Program-made: the position numbers and the translations under genes
DNA from: Acidimicrobiia bacterium
GTDB taxonomy: Bacteria > Actinomycetota > Acidimicrobiia > Spongiisociales > Spongiisociaceae
DNA length: 64,000 nucleotides
Assembly (NCBI GenBank): GCA_009841105.1
Contig: VXMM01000066.1
Span: 1 to 64,000, forward strand
Direction: 5' to 3'
Shown: in pieces, positions 1 to 7,867 of the stretch
Layout: the number at the start of each line of letters is the position of its first letter
Numbering within the stretch: position 1 is the first letter of the stretch
Notes under the pieces: generated by a model
What the model was told of the DNA's origin: nothing
The model's database searches: none
Seen by the model: only the letters and a program-made list of their open reading frames with translations

Positions 1-117
1 GGTGGCGGGGGTGTCGTCGCCTCCGCAGGCCGCCAGCACGGTTGGGGCTACAGCGCCCACCCCGATCATGAGACCGCTACGCCTTAGAAACTCTCTTCGG
101 TCCATTGATTTGGGCAC
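1..117 (-). CDS. Tat-type lipoprotein, N-terminus only (likely ABC solute-binding protein)
   Basis: The gene runs off the left edge; 39 codons are visible. From an internal ATG at 105 the protein reads MDRREFLRR, a twin-arginine signal, then a hydrophobic stretch and the lipobox LAAC followed by GGDD. It should therefore be exported folded and lipid-anchored. I prefer the GTG at 117 as start because a GGAGGAG sits 6 nt upstream of it and 18 nt from the ATG. Divergence from HyuA and the lipobox suggest a transporter binding protein, but no ligand domain is visible. Confidence 0.75.
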   Translation of the reverse strand, partial: MPKSMDRREFLRRSGLMIGVGAVAPTVLAACGGDDTPAT

Positions 118-134
118 AAGCAACTCCTCCCCGG

Positions 135-163
135 TTGGGATGCCTCGTCCGGGAGAATATAAT
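135..163 (+). promoter_or_regulatory. Sigma70-like promoter upstream of hyuA
   Basis: TTGGGA (135-140) and TATAAT (158-163) are separated by 17 nt, in an AT-rich island unlike the flanking DNA. It would give a leader of about 165 nt before the HyuA start at 335. On the opposite strand TATATT with an upstream TTGCCG overlaps the same element, so the region may serve both divergent genes. Confidence 0.55.
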
Positions 164-334
164 AGGTGGAGATGTCGGTCGGCAACTTGTCCTGTTCTGT
201 GCGTTAGTTCATACATGTGTTACTTTACTAAGCAAGCAAGATCCATTCGTATCCAGTGGTTACATAATCCATCTGTAATCACAATGTTTATAAAAATTGA
301 AAACCATCGAGGCTGAAGGTTCCCAAGGCGTTCA

Positions 335-2437
335 ATGGTCGGATCAGCAGGCAACGGTCTGAGAGTCGGCGTTGACATCGGCGGCACCTTCACCGATCTG
401 ATGATGATCGGCCGTTCTGGTCGGGTCGAGATCGGCAAGGTGCTCACCACGCCAGATCCGTCACGAGGGGTCGAGGAGGTACTGGTACAGACGCTCGATC
501 GCTCCGGTTTCTCCGGTGCTTCGGTCCGCCATCTGGTCCACGGAACCACCCTGGTCACCAATGCGATCATCGAGCGCAAGGGGGCCCGGACGGCGCTGCT
601 CACCACGTCAGGGTTCAGGGACTCCATAGAGATCGGCCGCGAGCATCGCTACGAGCTGTACGACCTGAATCTGGAGCACCCCAGGCCGCTAGTACCCCGG
701 CATCTCCGCTTCGACGTGCCTGAGCGGACCCTGACCGACGGGACTCAGGCCGCTGAGCTCGGCGAGGACTACGTGGCGCGCCTGGTCCGTGAGCTGGCCG
801 GGGCCGGTGTGGAGGCGGTGGCGATCTGCTTCCTCCATTCCTTCACCAATCCCGAGTCGGAGGAACGGACCCGTGACGTCGTCCATGGCGAGGCGCCGGA
901 CATGCGGGTCTCGCTCTCCTCGGAGGTCGTTCCCGAGATCGGTGAGTTCGAGCGGGCATCCACAACCATCGCGAACGTATACGTCCAGCCGCTGGTCGAG
1001 GACTATCTCCATGGACTCCACCGCCGGATGGAGAGGATCGGTTTCGCGGGGCAGTTGTTCGTCATGCTCTCCAGCGGCGGTGTGGCCACCCTCGACACCT
1101 GTGTCAGGTTCCCGATCCGTCTCCTCGAGTCCGGCCCGGCCGCCGGTGCGCTGGCGGCGGCGTCTGTGGGGACGGCCATGGGCCGTGACTCATTGCTGTC
1201 CTTCGACATGGGGGGCACCACTGCCAAGCTGAGCGTGGTGGACGGGGGCGAGCCGCTGGTCACCCACGACTTCGAGGTGGACCGCCGGTACCGCTTCAAG
1301 AAGGGGTCCGGTCTTCCGGTCAAGGTGCCGGTCATCGAGATGATCGAGATCGGCGCGGGTGGAGGATCCATCGCCCGGGTCGACTCCCTTGGCCTGCTCA
1401 AGGTGGGTCCCGACTCGGCCGGCGCCGATCCCGGACCGGTCTGTTACTCCCGGGGCGGGGTTTCCCCGACGGTTACGGACGCCGATCTGGTCCTCGGCTA
1501 TCTGGACCCCGATTACTTCCTGGGCGGCGCTATGAAGCTGGATGTGACCGCCGCTGAAGCCGCCATCGCCGGGCGCGTAGGAAACCGGCTGGGGATGTCG
1601 GTACCGGAGGCCGCCTGGGGGGTTCATCAGGTCGTCAACGAAGCCATGGCTAACGCCGCCCGGGTCCATGTCGTGGAGAGGGGGAAGAACCCCAGGGCCC
1701 TGCCGGTGGTCGCCTTCGGAGGCGCCGGACCGGTCCATGGTTACGGCGTCGCCGAGTTGCTCGGCAGCACCGAGTTGGTTCTGCCCTTCGGCGCCGGCGT
1801 CACCAGCGCCATGGGGCTCCTCGTGGCGCCGCTCGCCTTCGACTTCGTGCGCTCCTACTACGGAAGGCTCGACGAACTGGATTGGGACGAGGTGAACAGC
1901 ATCTTCGAGGAGATGGAGCGGGACGGGAACGACCTTCTCGTCGAGTCGGGCGCCGGCCCTGACGAGATCACTCACACCAGGACCGCCGACATCCGCTACG
2001 TGGGCCAGGGCCACGAGATTCGGGTTCCGATCCCGGACGGAACGCTGACGGCCAGCCAGCGCGGAGCAATCTACGAGGAGTTCGACCGGGTGTACCGGAG
2101 CCTCTACGGCCGGGAAGGTCCGCCGGTCGGTCTCGAAGCCCTCACCTGGAGAGTGGTGAGCCGGGGACCACGGCCCATGCCGGTCGAGGCGGATAGGAAG
2201 GACGTGATCGGCGACGCGGGGGCCGCCCGCAAGGGTGAGCGCCCGGCCTACTTCCCGTCGGAGGGCGGATACGTCACCACGCCGGTATACGACCGTTACC
2301 GGCTGGGTTCCGGCTCGACGATGGCAGGCCCGGCGATCATCGAGGAGCGCGAGTCCACCGCCATCATCGGACCGGGCGGCCTAGTCCATGTGGACGACCG
2401 GCTCAACATCGTCGTTTCGCTGGGAGGGGGAACATGA
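335..2437 (+). CDS. hyuA: Hydantoinase/oxoprolinase family subunit A
   Basis: This is the ATP-binding subunit of a HyuA/HyuB enzyme, the family of N-methylhydantoinase, 5-oxoprolinase and acetone carboxylase. These couple ATP hydrolysis to opening or carboxylating a small substrate in the cytoplasm. Seen here are the N-terminal phosphate loop DIGGTFTD at residues 14-21, a second ASKHA-type loop SFDMGGTTAK near residue 288 and the family motif GAGGGSI near 339. Length (700 residues) is normal. Its last codons overlap the hyuB start by ATGA, so the two are translationally coupled. The substrate cannot be told; a cyclic amide is likely given the surrounding amidohydrolases. Confidence 0.9.
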   Translation: MVGSAGNGLRVGVDIGGTFTDLMMIGRSGRVEIGKVLTTPDPSRGVEEVLVQTLDRSGFSGASVRHLVHGTTLVTNAIIERKGARTALLTTSGFRDSIEIGREHRYELYDLNLEHPRPLVPRHLRFDVPERTLTDGTQAAELGEDYVARLVRELAGAGVEAVAICFLHSFTNPESEERTRDVVHGEAPDMRVSLSSEVVPEIGEFERASTTIANVYVQPLVEDYLHGLHRRMERIGFAGQLFVMLSSGGVATLDTCVRFPIRLLESGPAAGALAAASVGTAMGRDSLLSFDMGGTTAKLSVVDGGEPLVTHDFEVDRRYRFKKGSGLPVKVPVIEMIEIGAGGGSIARVDSLGLLKVGPDSAGADPGPVCYSRGGVSPTVTDADLVLGYLDPDYFLGGAMKLDVTAAEAAIAGRVGNRLGMSVPEAAWGVHQVVNEAMANAARVHVVERGKNPRALPVVAFGGAGPVHGYGVAELLGSTELVLPFGAGVTSAMGLLVAPLAFDFVRSYYGRLDELDWDEVNSIFEEMERDGNDLLVESGAGPDEITHTRTADIRYVGQGHEIRVPIPDGTLTASQRGAIYEEFDRVYRSLYGREGPPVGLEALTWRVVSRGPRPMPVEADRKDVIGDAGAARKGERPAYFPSEGGYVTTPVYDRYRLGSGSTMAGPAIIEERESTAIIGPGGLVHVDDRLNIVVSLGGGT

Positions 2438-4170
2438 CCACCCGGACGCGGTTGGATCCTGTCCTTATCGAGGTGCTCTGGAGCCGGGTGCTGTCGGTCG
2501 TCAACGAGCAGCAGGTGGCCCTCCAGCGAACGGCCTTCAGCACCATCGTCCGCGAGACCCAGGACCTTGCCTGCGGGGTCTTCGACACCAACGGTTGGAT
2601 GATGGCCCAGTCGGTCACCGGAACCCCCGGGCACATCAACGCGATGGCCACCGGGGTACGCCACTTCCTGAAGGAGTATCCCCCTGGCAGCCTGAGCCCC
2701 GGCGACGTGCTGCTCACCAACGATCCCTGGATGACCGCCGGCCAGATCAACGACATAACGGTGTTGACCCCGGTCTTCAAGAACGGCTTCGAGGTCGCTT
2801 ACTTCGCCAACACCTGCCATGCGGCCGACATCGGCGGGCGGATCCTCTCCGCCGAGGCCCGTGAGGTGTACGAGGAGGGTCTGCGCATCCCCATCATGAA
2901 GCTATATGACCGTGGCGCCATCAACCAGGACCTGATCTCCATCGTCCGGGCCAACGTTCGTACCCCTGACGAGACGGTGGGCGATCTGTATGCCCAGACC
3001 TCCTGCAACGATGTCGGGGCCAGAGCGCTGCTCAGCTTCATGGACGAGTTCGATCTCGACACCGTCGATCCCCTTTCCCACGAGATCATTACCCGCTCGG
3101 AGGAGGCGATGCGCGGCGCCATCCGGGAGATTCCCAACGGCGTCCACGAGCACGAGACCTGGAGTGACGGCTTCGAGGAGCCGATCCTGATCAAGGCGAA
3201 GGTGACCATCGAGGACGAGGACATCCTGATCGATTTCGCCGGTTCGTCCCCGGAGAGCGTCCGGGGCATCAACGTGGTCTTCAACTACACCCACGCCTAT
3301 GCCTCGTTCGCGATGAAGGCAGCCATCAGCCCCGATGTTCCGCACAATGACGGGGCATTCCGTCCTGTGCACGTGTCGGCCCCTCCCGGGTCGATCCTCA
3401 ACTGTCTGGAGCCGGCCGCGGTGGCCTCCCGGCACGTCACCGGCCACTTCCTGCCGGGGGTGGTGTTCGGGGCGCTGGCGGAGGCCTTGCCCGACCGGCT
3501 CATGGCGCCCGGTGCCGACCCGATCTGGATCTCGATCTGGAGGGGGAGGCCCCGGCAGTCGGACGAACGGTTTACCTTCAGCCTGTTCCAGTGCGGCGGG
3601 GCCGGGGCTCGGGCATCCAAGGACGGCCTCAACACGACCGGGTTCCCCAGCGGGGTGGCGGGGGTACCGGCCGAGTCCGTGGAGACCCTCACCTCCATGG
3701 TCCAGCACAGGCGGGAACTACGCACCGACTCCGGCGGAGCCGGCAGGTTCAGGGGCGGACTCGGACAGTGGACCGAGATGAGCTGTCGTACCGACGGGGC
3801 ATGGACGGTCTCGGGCATGGTCGATCGCATCTCCTACCCGGCCGAGGGGTTACTCGGAGGAGGGTATGGAGCGGCCGGCGAGTTCCGGATCGACGGCGCC
3901 ACGGAGGCTCAGCCGAAACGCCTGCTGGTGCTCGACCCGGCCAGCCGGGTTCAACTCAACCTGCCGGGCGGCGGCGGTTACGGAGATCCGTTCATTCGGG
4001 ACCCCGAGGCTGTCCTGTGGGACGTGATCGAGGGGTATGTCTCGGTGGAGGGGGCAAGACGGGACTACGGAGTGGTGGTTGAGTACCTCGGCGAGGACGA
4101 TCAGTTGGTGCGCCTCCCCGACGACTACCGCCTCGACCTCGAAGCCACAGAGTTACTGCGTACGTCCTAA
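2434..4170 (+). CDS. hyuB: Hydantoinase/oxoprolinase family subunit B
   Basis: Partner of the preceding HyuA and the second half of the heteromeric ATP-dependent enzyme. The 578-residue protein has the family's early core (NDPWMTAGQINDITV and NTCHAADIGG) and the C-terminal glycine-rich block LPGGGGYGDP. The ATG overlaps the hyuA stop. The next gene is convergent, so the operon appears to be just hyuAB. It is one of two HyuB proteins in the window (the other is at 47834-49465). Confidence 0.9.
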   Translation: MTTRTRLDPVLIEVLWSRVLSVVNEQQVALQRTAFSTIVRETQDLACGVFDTNGWMMAQSVTGTPGHINAMATGVRHFLKEYPPGSLSPGDVLLTNDPWMTAGQINDITVLTPVFKNGFEVAYFANTCHAADIGGRILSAEAREVYEEGLRIPIMKLYDRGAINQDLISIVRANVRTPDETVGDLYAQTSCNDVGARALLSFMDEFDLDTVDPLSHEIITRSEEAMRGAIREIPNGVHEHETWSDGFEEPILIKAKVTIEDEDILIDFAGSSPESVRGINVVFNYTHAYASFAMKAAISPDVPHNDGAFRPVHVSAPPGSILNCLEPAAVASRHVTGHFLPGVVFGALAEALPDRLMAPGADPIWISIWRGRPRQSDERFTFSLFQCGGAGARASKDGLNTTGFPSGVAGVPAESVETLTSMVQHRRELRTDSGGAGRFRGGLGQWTEMSCRTDGAWTVSGMVDRISYPAEGLLGGGYGAAGEFRIDGATEAQPKRLLVLDPASRVQLNLPGGGGYGDPFIRDPEAVLWDVIEGYVSVEGARRDYGVVVEYLGEDDQLVRLPDDYRLDLEATELLRTS

Positions 4171-4198
4171 CGCCGCCCGATAGGCGAACAGAGGCCCG

Positions 4199-4507
4199 TC
4201 AGCAGTCGGACAAGGCTTCGAGCGCGGAGCAGATCTCGTGTCGGCGATGCCAGATGGTGCCGAGTCGTGACGTCAAAAAAGACTTGGGTACCGGCTGCAG
4301 GTTGTCGAAAGAAGCCACGCTGGTCTCGGGAAGCCCGTCCTCGTTGCCCAGCCGGACCTCGGTTGGGATTCCCCTGATCGTGCGGGTCACCGGCGCTACG
4401 AGGATCCTGTTCAACACGGGGATTGCCTCGCTGCGGGTGACCACGAGTACCGGCCGGCGCTGACCCTCTGACTCCGCCCACCAGATGTCTCCCTGCACGG
4501 GAGTCAC
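4199..4507 (-). CDS. MazF/PemK-family toxin
   Basis: About 102 residues beginning VTPVQGDIWW, the usual MazF start, followed by RRPVLVVTR and LVAPVTRTIRG, the conserved strands of the PemK/MazF barrel. Members are usually mRNA-cleaving endoribonucleases neutralised by a cognate antitoxin. I chose the GTG at 4507 rather than the longer ATG at 4552 because GTG overlaps the antitoxin stop as GTGA, the normal coupling, and the alternative would add 15 atypical residues. Cleavage specificity is unknown. Confidence 0.85.
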   Translation of the reverse strand: MTPVQGDIWWAESEGQRRPVLVVTRSEAIPVLNRILVAPVTRTIRGIPTEVRLGNEDGLPETSVASFDNLQPVPKSFLTSRLGTIWHRRHEICSALEALSDC

Positions 4508-4752
4508 CAAGGTTCCTCGGCGATCATGGACCTGGCCATATCTGCGGTCCATCCCGCCTCATCCTCGTCCTGAGGTAGGCGGCGGTAGCCGTCGACTATC
4601 GACGCAGCCACCGAGCGCCGGCGTTCGGAGTCAACCACTGCTCGCAAACCTCTACGGACCGCATCGGACCTCGACGACACCGCGCCACTTTCGACGAGGC
4701 GGTCCACTTGCCAAACCAACTCGTCGTCTACGCGCGTAACCAGTTGTGTCAT
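4504..4752 (-). CDS. Ribbon-helix-helix antitoxin
   Basis: An 82-residue protein starting MTQLVTRVDDELVWQVDRLV, a ribbon-helix-helix DNA-binding strand followed by two helices (SRSDAVRRGLRAVV). The C-terminal part (DEDEAGWTADM) is acidic, as expected for the toxin-binding tail. It overlaps the MazF-like toxin by 4 nt and should autoregulate the pair. The ATG at 4752 is chosen because the upstream extension is arginine/serine-rich non-protein-like sequence and a TATGCT box lies exactly 6 nt before this ATG. Confidence 0.8.
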   Translation of the reverse strand: MTQLVTRVDDELVWQVDRLVESGAVSSRSDAVRRGLRAVVDSERRRSVAASIVDGYRRLPQDEDEAGWTADMARSMIAEEPW

Positions 4753-4758
4753 GCGAAA

Positions 4759-4764
4759 AGCATA
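4759..4764 (-). promoter_or_regulatory. -10 box for a leaderless antitoxin transcript
   Basis: TATGCT on the minus strand, 6 nt before the ATG at 4752, with no Shine-Dalgarno sequence between. The spacing predicts an mRNA starting at or next to the start codon. A short direct repeat of ACGACT-like units lies just upstream and could be the operator. Confidence 0.5.
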
Positions 4765-4965
4765 GCATTCCGTACTACGACTACGACAGCGGCTCTGGCA
4801 TCTTGGCAACTCTTGGTCTTCTGTGGGAGGTCCGGCCGATGGCCGCTGTATTGGTCTCCGGCCTTGAAACGATCCGCAAGACCGGCATACCTCTACTCGA
4901 GGTGAATGTGAACCGCACCAGCGGCGAGGACGGGCGCACCTGGCCGGCTCCGGGGTTCAGCCGCC

Positions 4966-6267
4966 CTAACGGGAACGGTTGGAGCCAGGAAGTACGAGTT
5001 CCATCCATGGACGGCGCGACGGCTGAGGCCGCATCACGTCCCACTTCTTCATCTCGGACACATGCCTTCGTGTCATCGGTTCCACATGTCCGAGGACTCT
5101 CCTGCGGATCATCGGTCTCCAAGCCTTGTCACAGAGGCGGAAAGTGCGTGGATGGATCCTCATGGGCCAGTCCAGTTCGATCGATGGAAGGTCCCCGAGT
5201 CTGGATGTCATGAAGTGAGGCAGGGTACTCACGCGATCGCGGGCGAAGGAGAAGACGTAGCCTTGGTACAGGGGCTCGCGCTCGAGGAACTCATGTACGT
5301 CCTTGCGGTCGTACCGTCCCCAGTCGGCGTGGTGTCCTTCATCGACCACGGTACGGATCACATCCCTTCGCATGCACTTCGTGCATCGGTGGCAAGCGCT
5401 GCCGTCCCGCTCCATGCAGTAGACCACTCTTCCCGACCGGACAAGGTCGAGCGAGAGTGCCATGGTGAGGTACTCGCTCGCGCCGGATACGGGTGAGAAG
5501 AGGGGTATTCCGATGTCGTCGAATGCCGATTGCCAGAAGTTCCCGGTCGGTCCGTGCCATTTTCTGGCTTTGAAACGGTTGTAGTAGCGAGTCCCTTTGT
5601 GAAGGAGGGTGCCCCCGAGGTTCGACCCCATGAGGATGATTCCGAACCGGTAGTCCGTTGCCATCAGTAAGGAAGTGGCGAACGCGCAAGTCCACCCGTG
5701 CCACCCACCCGGATGCGAGACGTACCGTTGATTCGTGGTCACTAACCGGCCCCGGTCCGGACCGAGGTCTCGAACGACGTCATGGGCATCCGAAGGAACG
5801 ACTTGACCATTCCTGATGTGAGCTTCGTGGACGACGAAGGCCTCGGGGAACATCTTGCGGACGGCGCTGGAGTCTATGCCGCCTCCAAACGAGAGAACCA
5901 TTCTCGAGCCTTCATACTTTCGAATTCCTCGATCTACGTTGTCGAATCGGAACTGACGCTTGAACGAGCCTCTTCTGAACGCCTTCTCGAGTCTGGGTGA
6001 TACCGGGCTAGGGAAGACCACTCGTTGCCCTATGAACGGATAGAAGATTGTCAAGCAGAGAAGACCCAACAGGTCCGGATGAATGGAGCGCACGGCGTAG
6101 TCGAAGGATATCTCTTGCCCCGAGTAGGTAATCGGCTGGCCCGATCCCTCTTGGCGCTCTCCGGCGTATTGCTCGTCGGGTTCGAATATGGCGCGTAACG
6201 TAGAAGAGTCCTTGCCGGATTCGAACTCGAACCTCATGTCGCCGACAGCGTAGTGATAGGGCGGCAA
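4966..6267 (-). CDS. PP-loop (adenine nucleotide alpha hydrolase)-like protein, function unknown
   Basis: A 433-residue protein with the pyrophosphatase loop SFGGGIDSS at residues 126-134, the SGGxDS motif of enzymes that adenylylate a substrate before amidation or thiolation (QueC, NadE, AsnB, ThiI type). A cysteine cluster CHRCTKC at 292-298, plus C284, could bind zinc as in QueC. The N-terminal 100 residues and C-terminal 100 residues match nothing I recognise. It follows the aldehyde dehydrogenase gene by 46 nt on the same strand, so they may be co-transcribed. No partner pathway gene for a modified nucleotide or cofactor is visible nearby. Substrate unknown. Confidence 0.7.
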   Translation of the reverse strand: MPPYHYAVGDMRFEFESGKDSSTLRAIFEPDEQYAGERQEGSGQPITYSGQEISFDYAVRSIHPDLLGLLCLTIFYPFIGQRVVFPSPVSPRLEKAFRRGSFKRQFRFDNVDRGIRKYEGSRMVLSFGGGIDSSAVRKMFPEAFVVHEAHIRNGQVVPSDAHDVVRDLGPDRGRLVTTNQRYVSHPGGWHGWTCAFATSLLMATDYRFGIILMGSNLGGTLLHKGTRYYNRFKARKWHGPTGNFWQSAFDDIGIPLFSPVSGASEYLTMALSLDLVRSGRVVYCMERDGSACHRCTKCMRRDVIRTVVDEGHHADWGRYDRKDVHEFLEREPLYQGYVFSFARDRVSTLPHFMTSRLGDLPSIELDWPMRIHPRTFRLCDKAWRPMIRRRVLGHVEPMTRRHVSEMKKWDVMRPQPSRRPWMELVLPGSNRSR

Positions 6268-6313
6268 GTCCTAGGCAAGGCGCACCGCCGCGCCGGTCGA
6301 GGATCGCCGGGTC

Positions 6314-7687
6314 TCAGCCGGTGGCTATGTAGACGTTCTTCAGTTCCGTGTAGTAGTCGAGGGCGTCGGGTCCGAGCGCCCGGCCGATGCCCGACTGCTT
6401 GAAGCCTCCGTAGGGAGTGGCGATCCGGACCGACCAGTTGGAGTTGACCGACAGCGTGCCGGCTTCTAGCGCCCGGGCGACGCGGAGCGCCCTGGCGCCG
6501 TTCTCAGTCCATATCGATCCGGACAGGCCGTAGATGGTGTCGTTGGCGATGGAGATGGCCTCGTCCTCGCCATCGAACGGTAGGACGCAGGCGATGGGGC
6601 CGAAGATCTCCTCTGTGACCGCCCGGGCGTCTAGTGAGTTCGGAGTCACCACCGTCGGCGCGAACCAGAATCCGGGACCGTCAGGGGCGGTACCGCGGGC
6701 CACCACCGTGGTGTCATCGTTCAGGAACGAGGCCACCTTGGATCGGTGTTCCGCCGTGATCAGGGGTCCCATCTCGGTGGCCTCGTCCATAGGATTACCA
6801 ACCCGCATGGCGGCAACGTTGGCGGAGAGCAGGTCGAGGAAGTCGTCCAAGGCGCTGCGTTCCACCAGGATGCGGGAGCGGGCGCAGCAGTCCTGACCGG
6901 CGTTGCCGAATACCGCGCCAGGCGCGGCAGCGGCCGCCTGCTCGAGATCGGCGTCGGCGAACACGATGTTGGCCGACTTGCCGCCGAGTTCGAGGGTCAC
7001 CCGCTTAATGGTCTCCGAGGCGCGGACGCTGATCCGTTTGCCGACTTCGGTCGAGCCCGTGAAGCCGATCTTGGCCACGTCCGGGTGCTGGACGAGACGC
7101 TCGCCGACCAGGCTGCCCGGCCCGGCCAGTACCTGGAACACGCCTTCGGGCAGGCCCGCATCCAGCGCGATCCGTTCGAGTTCGATGGCCGTGAGCGGTG
7201 TTAGCTGCGCCGGCTTGAGAACCACCGTGTTGCCAGCTGCCAGAGCGGGCGCCACCCCCCAGGAGGCGATGGCGAGAGGGAAGTTCCATGGCGTGATCAG
7301 ACCGACCACGCCCATCGGTTCTTTGAAGGTCACGTTTACGCCGCCGGGGACGGGGATCGTCTTTCCGGTGAGGCGCTCCGGCGATCCGGCGTAGTAGGCG
7401 AACGTGGCTGCCACCATCCCCACCTCTCCCAAGGCGTCGTTGATCGGCTTGCCAACGTTGCGTGACTCCAGTTGCGCCAGCGACACCGCCTGCTCCTCGA
7501 CGGCTACACCGACGCGCCGCAGGATGGTGGCTCGGTCGCCGGCAGCGACGTTTCGCCACGTCGCGAAGGCTGCCTTGGCCTTGGCGACCGCTCGGTCGGC
7601 GTCTTCCGTACCGGCGGATGGAAGCCGGGTGATGACCTGCTCGGTCGCCGGGTCGATGACCTCGATGGAGTTTCTGACCCGATCCAT
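6314..7687 (-). CDS. NAD(P)-dependent aldehyde dehydrogenase
   Basis: A 457-residue ALDH with PWNFP (N135), the ELGG glutamate E233, the nucleotide-binding FTGSTEVG and catalytic C267 in GQDCCARSR. All catalytic elements are present. It oxidises an aldehyde to an acid; the sequence resembles betaine/aminobutyraldehyde-type enzymes. It is divergent from the aminotransferase-ligase operon across 180 bp. By analogy with PuuC it could oxidise a gamma-glutamylamino-aldehyde made by one of the aminotransferases (inference). The ATG at 7687 is favoured because it begins the normal family N-terminus. Confidence 0.9.
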   Translation of the reverse strand: MDRVRNSIEVIDPATEQVITRLPSAGTEDADRAVAKAKAAFATWRNVAAGDRATILRRVGVAVEEQAVSLAQLESRNVGKPINDALGEVGMVAATFAYYAGSPERLTGKTIPVPGGVNVTFKEPMGVVGLITPWNFPLAIASWGVAPALAAGNTVVLKPAQLTPLTAIELERIALDAGLPEGVFQVLAGPGSLVGERLVQHPDVAKIGFTGSTEVGKRISVRASETIKRVTLELGGKSANIVFADADLEQAAAAAPGAVFGNAGQDCCARSRILVERSALDDFLDLLSANVAAMRVGNPMDEATEMGPLITAEHRSKVASFLNDDTTVVARGTAPDGPGFWFAPTVVTPNSLDARAVTEEIFGPIACVLPFDGEDEAISIANDTIYGLSGSIWTENGARALRVARALEAGTLSVNSNWSVRIATPYGGFKQSGIGRALGPDALDYYTELKNVYIATG

Positions 7688-7804
7688 TCCTGACTCCTAT
7701 CTGACGGGTAGTTGGTTCCCGGCGCTGCCTCCGGTGGTCAGGGAGGAAGCCTGGTGCCGCCGGCGGTTGGTATCCTGCCCGGCGGTGGGCGCGCCGCTGT
7801 TCGC

Positions 7805-7831
7805 GGCTGTACCGGTTTCTAGGGTACAGCC
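7805..7831. promoter_or_regulatory. Operator-like perfect palindrome between ALDH and the aminotransferase operon
   Basis: GGCTGTACC (7805-7813) and GGTACAGCC (7823-7831) form a 9+9 inverted repeat with a 9-nt spacer, midway in the divergent intergenic region. The symmetry suits a dimeric repressor controlling both directions. An RNA hairpin is the alternative. No regulator gene is adjacent. Confidence 0.5.
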
Positions 7832-7832
7832 G

Positions 7833-7847
7833 GGCGGGAGGCCCGCC
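7833..7847 (+). repeat. GC-rich inverted repeat near the ribosome binding site
   Basis: GGCGGG and CCCGCC around a 3-nt loop, 12 nt upstream of the GGAGG (7859-7863) of the next gene. If transcribed it would form a short stable hairpin in the leader of the aminotransferase-amidotransferase mRNA. Confidence 0.4.
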
Positions 7848-7867
7848 GGGAACCGATTGGAGGCGGA

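Noticed and set aside
2-316. Rightward 104-codon ORF at the left edge
   Set aside because: It is antisense to the clear lipoprotein signal peptide and runs through the AT-rich promoter region.
4199-4752. Defence island or mobile element marked by the toxin-antitoxin genes
   Set aside because: No integrase, transposase, repeats or other defence genes accompany either toxin-antitoxin pair.
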